Made by a program: the position numbers and the translations under genes. Positions 8,156-12,694 of a stretch of DNA of 12,694 nucleotides are shown here, piece after piece (the first letter of the stretch is position 1; every line of letters begins with the position of its first letter). Location of the stretch: contig JAGYOJ010000020.1 in assembly GCA_018399435.1 (NCBI GenBank), positions 1 to 12,694 on the forward strand, read 5' to 3'. The notes under the pieces were generated by a model that saw only the letters and a program-made list of their open reading frames with translations, did not search any database and was not told where the DNA came from. The DNA is from Actinomycetota bacterium (GTDB lineage: Bacteria; Actinomycetota; Humimicrobiia; Humimicrobiales; Humimicrobiaceae).

Positions 8156-8163
8156 AAAGAGGG
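8156..8163 (+). promoter_or_regulatory. Ribosome binding site deciding a TTG start
   Basis: AAAGAGGG lies 4 nt before the TTG at 8168. It supports TTG over the in-frame ATG at 8222, which would cut the signal peptide in half. Confidence 0.6.
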
Positions 8164-8167
8164 CAAA

Positions 8168-9214
8168 TTGAAAAAATTAAAGCTTTTTACAATTATTTTT
8201 TCTATAATTATAATCATTTTAATGGTTTTTCCTGCAACTCTATTTGCAGACTCAGGTGGAGTAGAAGCCTTTGTTACTAGATTCTACCAGCAAACCCTTG
8301 ACAGGGGCCCTGATCCTTCAGGCCTCCAAAACTGGGTTCAGCATTTAGTTTCTGGAAATTTATCTGGCGCGGATGTAGCAGAGCGTTTTATATTCAGTGA
8401 GGAATTCCAAGGCAAGTCAACATCAAATGAGCAGTTCCTGGATGTGATGTATAGGGCTTTCTTTAATAGGGCTCCGGACCCTGAAGGCTATTCTGGTTGG
8501 CTAAGCCAGCTTCAAAGAGGCCAGAGCAGAAAATTTGTCCTTTCTGGTTTTGTAAATTCTGTTGAATTTGCTAATCTTTGTGCTGAATATGGGATAGAGT
8601 CTGGATCAATTAATGCAGAAGGCGCCTCTACCCAGGCTCCTGTACAGAGGACAAACACAATAAATGCAAGCGGAAATATTACAGTTGTGTGCATGGGGGA
8701 TTCACTTATTGTAAAATCTGACTGGGTTCCAAAGCTAGCAGGTTACCTTAGGTCAAATTATCCCCAGGCTAATTTTAATGTAATAGCAAGCGCGGTAAAT
8801 GGAGAAACTGCCCCGGGAGCATATAGCAGGTTTGACTCTACAGTAGCGGCACATAATCCGGATATTATTGTATTAGCTTATGGAACAAATGATGCAGGCA
8901 ATGGCTTAAGCACTTATAGCAAGTATATGGAAAAATTAGTTGAAAAAGCCCTATCTACAGGGGCAATAGTATTTGTCCAAAATTTTGGCCCTATAGACGT
9001 AAATGCTTTCCCAACTAAATCTGATTATATGAGATATGTAGCTGAAGTTTCTGGGATTGCTGCAGATTATGGGGTAAGGCTAATAGATGTATACGGACCC
9101 TTAAATGCTGATAGAGGCACTAATCTTTTGGACTGGTGCCATTATTCACCACAAGGAGCTACAGTGGTAGCACAAACCGTATACCAGAATCTGTCTGCAG
9201 TGCTAATAAGATAA
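8168..9214 (+). CDS. Secreted DUF4214-SGNH/GDSL hydrolase
   Basis: This is a predicted exported esterase. A signal peptide (1-27, basic KKLK start, long Ile-rich core, cleavage likely after LFA) is followed by a DUF4214 module at about 32-140 built from two sub-repeats: FYQQTLDRGPDPSGLQNW and YRAFFNRAPDPEGYSGWL, each ending near S-x-EF. After a short linker, residues 172-348 form an SGNH hydrolase: block I GDS with nucleophile S179, block III GTND at 239-242, and block V DWCH with D322 and H325. SGNH enzymes often remove O-acetyl groups from glycans, and the place at the end of a glycan operon suggests a surface polysaccharide substrate (inference). The start is TTG, supported by the AAAGAGGG site. 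The DUF4214 part is a close paralogue of that in the gene at 9643. Confidence 0.9.
   Translation: MKKLKLFTIIFSIIIIILMVFPATLFADSGGVEAFVTRFYQQTLDRGPDPSGLQNWVQHLVSGNLSGADVAERFIFSEEFQGKSTSNEQFLDVMYRAFFNRAPDPEGYSGWLSQLQRGQSRKFVLSGFVNSVEFANLCAEYGIESGSINAEGASTQAPVQRTNTINASGNITVVCMGDSLIVKSDWVPKLAGYLRSNYPQANFNVIASAVNGETAPGAYSRFDSTVAAHNPDIIVLAYGTNDAGNGLSTYSKYMEKLVEKALSTGAIVFVQNFGPIDVNAFPTKSDYMRYVAEVSGIAADYGVRLIDVYGPLNADRGTNLLDWCHYSPQGATVVAQTVYQNLSAVLIR
8447..8569 (+). repeat. DUF4214 nucleotide repeat, copy 1
   Basis: This 123-bp segment, from the codon for M of MYRAFFNRAPD to the F of the next EF, matches 9928-10050 without gaps. By hand count 104 of 123 bases agree (about 85 percent), including silent positions. 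This indicates a fairly recent duplication or gene conversion between the two secreted-protein genes. Confidence 0.85.
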
Positions 9215-9217
9215 TAA

Positions 9218-9490
9218 TTATTTTACAGATTTTTCCTGAATTACTTTTTCGTATTCTGGAAAATAATTGGGAATATCTTTTAGGTCAAAAGAAGAAAGTA
9301 TAGAGTCTTTTGATTCTCTTTCAAGAAGGAATTTAATGGAATTCCTGATTAATTCTTCTTTGCTAATATTCCTGCATGTAAGGTTCTCGTAATAATCATC
9401 ATCTACTGTGACAGAATATTCTTTAGAGACAAAGCCTTCTTTAAGATTTACCTTAAATTGGTTTTCGTTTTCTTTTTTAACTTCAATCAA
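9218..9490 (-). CDS. Small conserved hypothetical protein
   Basis: This is a 90-aa acidic, soluble protein without signal peptide or membrane helix. An N-terminal beta-rich part (VKKENENQFKVNLKEGFVSK, then YSVTVDDDYYENL) leads to a helix-rich part with KEELIRNSIKFLLERESKDS and SSFDLKDIPNYFPEYEKVI. The ending 'SIL-F-L--I--YFPEYE' is a pattern I recall from short uncharacterised proteins in diverse bacteria and archaea; no function is known to me. The start is TTG at 9490, firmly set by a consensus AGGAGG 9 nt upstream. It has its own promoter at 9548-9576 and ends 3 bp from the convergent esterase gene, so it is independent of the glycan operon. Confidence 0.75.
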   Translation of the reverse strand: MIEVKKENENQFKVNLKEGFVSKEYSVTVDDDYYENLTCRNISKEELIRNSIKFLLERESKDSILSSFDLKDIPNYFPEYEKVIQEKSVK

Positions 9491-9499
9491 TTTAGCCTA

Positions 9500-9505
9500 C
9501 CTCCT
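9500..9505 (-). promoter_or_regulatory. Consensus ribosome binding site for a TTG-start gene
   Basis: AGGAGG on the minus strand, 9 nt before the TTG codon (9488-9490). It settles the start of the small hypothetical gene, which has no ATG nearby. Confidence 0.75.
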
Positions 9506-9547
9506 ATTTTAAATATTTTATTTTTTCTGTAATATCTTTCTACTTAT

Positions 9548-9576
9548 ATATTATTACAGTTTTGGGTATATGCCAA
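9548..9576 (-). promoter_or_regulatory. Promoter of the small hypothetical gene
   Basis: On the minus strand, TTGGCA (9571-9576, 5 of 6 to the -35 consensus) and TAATAT (9548-9553, 4 of 6) are separated by 17 bp. The leader would be about 50 nt and includes the AGGAGG site. Confidence 0.45.
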
Positions 9577-9596
9577 ATACTATAAAAAAATTTTTG

Positions 9597-9626
9597 TTTA
9601 CTCAAATTAGGCCAAGATGCTAAAAT
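9597..9626 (+). promoter_or_regulatory. Promoter of the DUF4214-HExxH gene
   Basis: An extended -10 element TGCTAAAAT (TGn 9618-9620, hexamer 9621-9626) lies 18 bp after a -35-like TTTACT (9597-9602). Transcription would begin near 9633, only about 10 nt before the ATG, with no room for a Shine-Dalgarno sequence. Confidence 0.4.
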
Positions 9627-9642
9627 AAATAAAAAGATTTAT

Positions 9643-10575
9643 ATGAAAAAACATTTATTTAAAATTTTATTATTGTTTCTTATACCGCTATTGCTTAACT
9701 TCTCAATGCCTTTAAATATTAGCGCCAGCCCTGATACCGATGTTGAGGCTTTTGTTTCCCGCTTTTATAATCTTTGCCTGGAAAGGGAGCCAGACACAGC
9801 TGGCTTAAATAACTGGATAGGCCAATTAGAATCTGGAAAGCTTAGCGGCAGCGGCGTGGCTGAAGCATTCATATTCTCTAAGGAATTTCAATCAAAAAAT
9901 ATTTCTAACCGCCATTTTCTAAATATAATGTATAGGGCTTTCTTTAACAGGGCTCCGGACACTGAAGGCTATTTAGGATGGCTAAGCCAGCTTGAAAATG
10001 GCAAAAGCAGAAAATTTGTCCTTGAAGGCTTTGTTAACTCCATAGAATTTAGGGATTTATGCACCAGCTATGGCATAGAAGCAGGCAGCAATGGGGGTAT
10101 AAGTCCCACAGCTATAGATATAAAGGACGTTAATATATCTGGTTCTGATACTTTTAATAGCTTAATAGGGCATGCTTTAAGCCTTTTAAATAATTACCAT
10201 AGTGCTGTATATAAACAGCTGTCAGCAGTAGAAGGGATTTATGAAAAAAGCCTTTCCCATTATAATGCTTCTGCTCTTGCGGACCTGGATAGGGAAATAA
10301 TTCAATTGGATTTAAACGCTTTTTCTGACTATGGGGATGATGAAAAGGTAAAAATAATTGCTGCGACTTTATCGCATGAATTAAACCATATGGCAAATAA
10401 AGAACTTTCAGACTCCATGCCTGTTGCTGAATATGAAAGGCTGGCATTGGAGCAAGAGCTGGAAACTTCAATAAGGATTGGCGCGCCTCAATGGTATATA
10501 GATTATGTTTCCTATACCTTGAAGAATATTTTAAACCCATCTTTCTGGTGGTGGCATTTTTCTTTTTCCAATTAA
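9643..10575 (+). CDS. Secreted DUF4214 protein with HExxH putative metallopeptidase domain
   Basis: A signal peptide (1-28, MKKHLFK plus Leu-rich core, cleavage likely after ISA) precedes a DUF4214 module at about 34-145 with sub-repeats FYNLCLEREPDTAGLNNW and YRAFFNRAPDTEGYLGWL. It is closely related to the module of the esterase at 8168. Residues 165-310 form a mostly helical domain I do not recognise. It holds H245-E246-L-N-H249 inside ATLSHELNHMANKE, the zinc-binding HExxH motif. E270, E272 or E274 in ALEQELETS, 21-25 residues later, could be the third ligand as in gluzincins. It is therefore a candidate secreted zinc peptidase. The motif can occur by chance, but the helix context and downstream Glu favour a real site. 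It is 310 aa, intact and monocistronic, with no Shine-Dalgarno sequence and a very short leader. Confidence 0.88.
   Translation: MKKHLFKILLLFLIPLLLNFSMPLNISASPDTDVEAFVSRFYNLCLEREPDTAGLNNWIGQLESGKLSGSGVAEAFIFSKEFQSKNISNRHFLNIMYRAFFNRAPDTEGYLGWLSQLENGKSRKFVLEGFVNSIEFRDLCTSYGIEAGSNGGISPTAIDIKDVNISGSDTFNSLIGHALSLLNNYHSAVYKQLSAVEGIYEKSLSHYNASALADLDREIIQLDLNAFSDYGDDEKVKIIAATLSHELNHMANKELSDSMPVAEYERLALEQELETSIRIGAPQWYIDYVSYTLKNILNPSFWWWHFSFSN
9928..10050 (+). repeat. DUF4214 nucleotide repeat, copy 2
   Basis: Ungapped counterpart of 8447-8569; see copy 1. Similarity falls away sharply after the DUF4214 module, where the two genes carry unrelated C-terminal domains. Confidence 0.85.
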
Positions 10576-10625
10576 AAGATCAAAAAAAATAAAATAAGTT
10601 TTGCCAAGTGACTGAATCTGAGGAG

Positions 10626-10694
10626 AGAGGCTCTGGTGTTTAGTTACAAACCTTCTAGCAAATTTAATGCTAAATGTTTAACGCCAGAGCCTCT
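10626..10694. repeat. Long inverted repeat between convergent genes
   Basis: Arms 10626-10640 and 10680-10694 pair over 15 bp with a single G-T wobble (left arm core AGAGGCTCTGG). The 39-nt loop contains a second hairpin, TAGCA (10656-10660) with TGCTA (10668-10672). It lies between the 3' ends of the DUF4214-HExxH gene and the FmdB-like gene, so it may be a bidirectional terminator or an RNA 3'-end protecting structure. No T-run follows either arm, so a classic intrinsic terminator is doubtful. Confidence 0.6.
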
Positions 10695-10732
10695 TCTAAT
10701 ACCAGGACCTACAAGAATTTTTATGCATTGCA

Positions 10733-10930
10733 TTATCCCAGGGAACAAGTTCCCGTTGGGCATGCCCCATTATCTTTATTGCCGGAACCTATAGATATGG
10801 AAGAAAAATCCTTTTCAATATTTTTGCTGCCACAATTTTTACAAACCAGCTTATCTTTTCTTCCGCCAATGCCAATGTATATATCAAATTTATTCCCGCA
10901 CTCTTTGCAAATATAGCTATGTATTGCCAA
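10733..10930 (-). CDS. FmdB-family zinc ribbon protein
   Basis: This is a 65-aa putative regulatory or metal-binding protein. It starts AIHSYICKECGNKFDIYIG, matching the usual FmdB opening of M-P-x-Y-x-Y-x-C-x-x-C-G. The zinc ribbon cysteines are C8-x2-C11 and C30-x2-C33. A Gly/Ser-rich linker leads to a CPTGTC tail like those of FmdB proteins in anaerobes. The function of the family is not well defined. The start is taken as TTG at 10930: it gives the canonical N-terminus, has GGGAG 8 nt upstream, and leaves 1 bp after the stop of the arsR-like gene. An ATG at 10951 in the same frame would overlap that gene by 20 bp and add seven atypical residues. It is co-transcribed with, and probably translationally coupled to, the ArsR gene. 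Confidence 0.85.
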   Translation of the reverse strand: MAIHSYICKECGNKFDIYIGIGGRKDKLVCKNCGSKNIEKDFSSISIGSGNKDNGACPTGTCSLG

Positions 10931-10931
10931 T

Positions 10932-11213
10932 TTAATCACTCCCATTATCATATTCTTTTAATACACCTAGTATTTTTTTAATAAATTTTGGATCTTTTAA
11001 AAAGTAGCACTTTCTTGTGCCTTGTTTTTGGTAATCCACTATGCCATTAAGCCTTAAAAGGTTAAGGTGCTGCGATATATTAGGCTGCTTTATATCAAGT
11101 ATTTCTTCAATTGCATTAACGCATTTTTTGTTTTTATAAAGCTCTTTTAAAATAAGGAGCCTTGTCTGATGCGCTAAAGCTTTTAAAATTTGTGCTGAAT
11201 TCTCATAATCCAT
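10932..11213 (-). CDS. ArsR/SmtB-family transcriptional repressor
   Basis: This is a 93-aa winged-helix dimeric repressor of the ArsR type. The helix LKALAHQTRLLILKELYKNK (10-29) and the recognition helix QPNISQHLNLLRLNG (43-57), followed by the wing IVDYQKQGTRKCYFL, are typical. The classic metal site CxC in ELCVCDL is reduced to a single cysteine, C31 in KKCVNAI; a second cysteine, C69, lies in the wing. The inducer therefore cannot be named: thiol or redox sensing, or another metal site, are both possible. Start is supported by GAGGG 5 nt before the ATG. It shares a transcript with the FmdB-like gene, and a palindrome over its own promoter predicts autorepression. Confidence 0.93.
   Translation of the reverse strand: MDYENSAQILKALAHQTRLLILKELYKNKKCVNAIEEILDIKQPNISQHLNLLRLNGIVDYQKQGTRKCYFLKDPKFIKKILGVLKEYDNGSD
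10939..10943 (-). promoter_or_regulatory. Ribosome binding site supporting the TTG start of the FmdB-like gene
   Basis: GGGAG on the minus strand, inside the last codons of the ArsR gene and 8 nt before TTG 10930. It would couple translation of the two genes. Confidence 0.5.
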
Positions 11214-11229
11214 ATTTTCCCTCTTTAAT

Positions 11230-11249
11230 ATATTCGAATATTTGAATAT
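11230..11249. promoter_or_regulatory. Putative ArsR operator palindrome
   Basis: A 20-bp imperfect palindrome, 18 of 20 positions symmetric, with half-sites ATATTC and GAATAT around a central AATATT. It directly abuts and slightly overlaps the -10 box of the arsR-like promoter. Size, AT content and the TTC-n-AATATT-n-GAA layout fit ArsR/SmtB operators. Occupancy would block transcription of the ArsR-FmdB pair. Confidence 0.6.
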
Positions 11250-11275
11250 AATAGCATAAAACTTAATTTATTCAA
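11248..11275 (-). promoter_or_regulatory. Promoter of the ArsR-FmdB transcript
   Basis: On the minus strand, TTGAAT (11270-11275) and an extended -10 TGC-TATTAT (hexamer 11248-11253, 5 of 6) are separated by 16 bp. Transcription would begin within the palindrome at 11230-11249. Confidence 0.55.
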
Positions 11276-11294
11276 ATAAGTAATTTGGCAAATT

Positions 11295-12137
11295 TTATAA
11301 ATCATTTGTATTAATTTTTTTGCCAACCCCTATTTCTACATATTTTTTGCCGTATTCTTTTTCAAATAATTTCCTTGCCTCAAGGCCTGAGCAATGGCAA
11401 GGCCCTGCATATTCTACCCCCATATCCTTAAACTCAGAAATGATATTCATTAAATCTTTGTTACTATGGCCTTCAAGGTGAAATCCTCCCATGACTAAAA
11501 AAATGCCATTTTCTGAAAGTTCTTTGGCTGCCTTTACCATGTTTACAATTCCAGGATGAGCACATCCTGTTATTAGGACCAGGCCTTTTTCTGTCTTTAT
11601 TAAGAGAGCTTGCTCACGTATAATATTTCCTAACTCTCCAGTCGAAAAACAATTTTTGCCTATATTTACAGGCCCGGATACCTCCGCAATAGTAGAGCAT
11701 TCTTTTATCTGGCTTTTTAAATTTTCAGGAAAAGAATCTGGCAAGTAAACTGTCACATCAGAGTTGGTGCCTAAAAAACTCGGTAAACCTCCCGTATGGT
11801 CTCCATGGATATGGGAAAGAAATACAATATCAATATCATTTGGATTGATTTTCAGCTTTTCCATGTTATTAAGCAAAATTTGTCCGTCTCCGCCAGTATC
11901 AAATAATATATTCTTATCAGGGCCCTGGATATAGCAGGAGAATCCCCATGCTGTTTCAAGCTCCGGGTCATAAAGGTTATTATCATATACAACCTGTATA
12001 GTTAGATTATCAGCAGGGGATAAAAAAGATTTATCAAATTTTTTTGTATCCAAATTTCTGCTTTCCTCATTACATCCAGAAGACAAAACTAACACCCCCA
12101 TTAATATTATTAAAATTATGACACTTATTTTTTTCAT
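11295..12137 (-). CDS. Metallo-beta-lactamase-fold hydrolase (COG1237/MJ0301-like), predicted lipoprotein
   Basis: This metal-dependent hydrolase belongs to the group that includes the archaeal DHHAMP-synthase-like protein MJ0301. Metal ligands are visible: H109, H111, D113 and H114 in SHIHGDHTGG, H194 in TGCAHPGIVN, and H220 in GGFHLEGH. C247-H248-C249 in GPCHCSG near the C-terminus is characteristic of this subgroup. The substrate is unknown. Family members are mostly cytosolic, but this one begins with MKKISVIILIILMGVLVLSS, then GC, a lipoprotein-like signal with C22. The -3 position is Ser rather than Leu, so the lipobox is not ideal. That suggests anchoring on the outer face of the membrane. 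It has its own promoter; the ribosome binding site is weak. The ArsR gene lies 81 bp downstream, with its own promoter. Confidence 0.9.
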   Translation of the reverse strand: MKKISVIILIILMGVLVLSSGCNEESRNLDTKKFDKSFLSPADNLTIQVVYDNNLYDPELETAWGFSCYIQGPDKNILFDTGGDGQILLNNMEKLKINPNDIDIVFLSHIHGDHTGGLPSFLGTNSDVTVYLPDSFPENLKSQIKECSTIAEVSGPVNIGKNCFSTGELGNIIREQALLIKTEKGLVLITGCAHPGIVNMVKAAKELSENGIFLVMGGFHLEGHSNKDLMNIISEFKDMGVEYAGPCHCSGLEARKLFEKEYGKKYVEIGVGKKINTNDL

Positions 12138-12166
12138 GTCTGGTCCAACTATTTTTTAAGCATTTA

Positions 12167-12195
12167 TTTATAATTTTATCACTAAAGATAGGCAA
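12167..12195 (-). promoter_or_regulatory. Promoter of the metallo-hydrolase gene
   Basis: On the minus strand, TTGCCT (12190-12195) and TATAAA (12167-12172, 5 of 6) are separated by 17 bp. The leader would be about 22 nt. The hydrolase may also be reached by read-through from the ferredoxin gene, since no terminator is evident between them. Confidence 0.4.
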
Positions 12196-12267
12196 AGTAA
12201 GGTTATGGGCATTTACCTTTTATTTTTAAATTAAGTTGCTTATATAATTTATAAAATTTTAGGTGAA

Positions 12268-12651
12268 CTATTTTATTTTTTTAGCAGAATTTAATTTATC
12301 TTTAAGGGAATTGAGGTTTTCTAAAGTTTCTTCCGCTATTCTTTTTTCATTATTATAATGTTTTACCATTCTCTTTAAGCATTTAAGCCTTTCAGACTCA
12401 TCTCCAAGCTTTTCTTCACAAGCATCCATAAATTCTTTTACTTCTTTTAAATTAGCCCCAACCCTTTCAGGTGCCTTTTCGCTATCATGCCTTACCGCAT
12501 TTACAGGGCATGCAGTGTGGCAAATGCCACATCGGATGCAGCCGCCCATCTCTATTACTGCTGCATTATCTTCCATACTTATAATCCCAACCGGGCATTC
12601 ATTTACACAAATACCGCAGCCCATACACATTTCTTTATTTATCCAAGGCAT
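12268..12651 (-). CDS. Two-cluster 4Fe-4S ferredoxin with helical C-terminal extension
   Basis: This is a predicted cytoplasmic electron carrier. It has two perfect CxxCxxCxxxCP sets: C9, C12, C15, C19 and C38, C41, C44, C48, as in clostridial-type 2[4Fe-4S] ferredoxins. The family core ends near residue 60. Residues 65-127 are an extra, strongly charged helical stretch (NLKEVKEFMDACEEKLGD, CLKRMVKHYNNEKRIAEETL), probably one or two coiled helices for docking or dimerisation. Two additional cysteines, C77 and C90, lie in it. The start is secure: AAGGAG is 5 nt before the ATG. A TATAAT on the minus strand at 12675-12680 fits its -10 box. The partner enzyme is not in the window. Confidence 0.92.
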   Translation of the reverse strand: MPWINKEMCMGCGICVNECPVGIISMEDNAAVIEMGGCIRCGICHTACPVNAVRHDSEKAPERVGANLKEVKEFMDACEEKLGDESERLKCLKRMVKHYNNEKRIAEETLENLNSLKDKLNSAKKIK

Positions 12652-12674
12652 AGCATCTCCTTATAAAAAACTGA

Positions 12675-12680
12675 ATTATA
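12675..12680 (-). promoter_or_regulatory. -10 box of the ferredoxin gene
   Basis: A perfect TATAAT on the minus strand about 24 nt before the ATG, upstream of the AAGGAG site at 12657-12662. The matching -35 would lie beyond the window edge, so the call is incomplete. Confidence 0.45.
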
Positions 12681-12694
12681 TTTTTAATATATTA

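Noticed and set aside
9205..9225. AATAATTATT near the esterase stop as an intrinsic terminator.
   Set aside because: The short AT-only palindrome is too weak to form a stable terminator stem.
10154..10540. A 128-codon open frame on the minus strand inside the DUF4214-HExxH gene.
   Set aside because: It is antisense to a gene with signal peptide and paralogous domain. Its translation is rich in odd H, Q and P runs with no start signals.
10674..10916. An 80-codon plus-strand open frame over the FmdB-like gene.
   Set aside because: It overlaps the zinc-ribbon gene completely, starts within the inverted repeat and has no ribosome binding site.
1..12694. CRISPR arrays, tRNA or rRNA genes, toxin-antitoxin pairs and known defence operons.
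   Set aside because: No regularly spaced repeats, no tRNA-like arms with CCA ends and no rRNA signature were seen. The lone DUF4143 ATPase is not enough to call a defence system.

Overview
The window is AT-rich bacterial DNA with dense, mostly intact genes and strong use of AGA/AGG and ATA codons. An LCP (LytR-CpsA-Psr) ligase with a LytR_C tail, MurA, a lipoprotein signal and a two-cluster ferredoxin suggest an anaerobic bacterium with a Gram-positive-like (monoderm or deep-branching) envelope. The lineage cannot be fixed from sequence alone; deep Actinobacteriota, Firmicutes and candidate phyla all fit.

Layout. Positions 1-418 hold a transposase-like coding remnant and then a promoter. A DUF4143-type AAA ATPase follows (419-1582), trailed by about 200 bp with two hairpins. 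An orphan minus-strand gene (1788-2237) diverges from the main block. That block is a plus-strand operon at 2406-9214: murA, an LCP ligase carrying two Ig-like repeats, a membrane nucleotide-sugar 4,6-dehydratase, a PglC-like phosphoglycosyl transferase, and a secreted DUF4214-SGNH esterase. Gaps are 3, 7, 9 and 25 bp. It meets a small minus-strand gene (9218-9490) tail to tail. Next comes a monocistronic secreted protein (9643-10575) with a DUF4214 module paralogous to the one in the esterase, here fused to a domain with an HExxH motif. A large inverted repeat at 10626-10694 separates it from a minus-strand block: a ferredoxin, a lipoprotein-like metallo-beta-lactamase-fold hydrolase, an ArsR-family repressor with a visible palindromic operator, and an FmdB-like zinc ribbon.

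How the genes may work together. The dehydratase and phosphoglycosyl transferase would make a modified HexNAc and load it on undecaprenyl phosphate. Glycosyltransferases and a flippase would have to be encoded elsewhere. The LCP enzyme could ligate the finished glycan to peptidoglycan, for which MurA makes the first committed precursor. The exported DUF4214 proteins could sit on that surface and edit or process it. The minus-strand block looks like a separate redox or metal-responsive unit. The links between genes are inference from order and domain content; the individual family calls rest on motifs visible in the translations.

The best candidates for something new are the DUF4214-HExxH protein with its esterase paralogue, and the LCP ligase with tandem Ig-like domains between catalytic domain and LytR_C.
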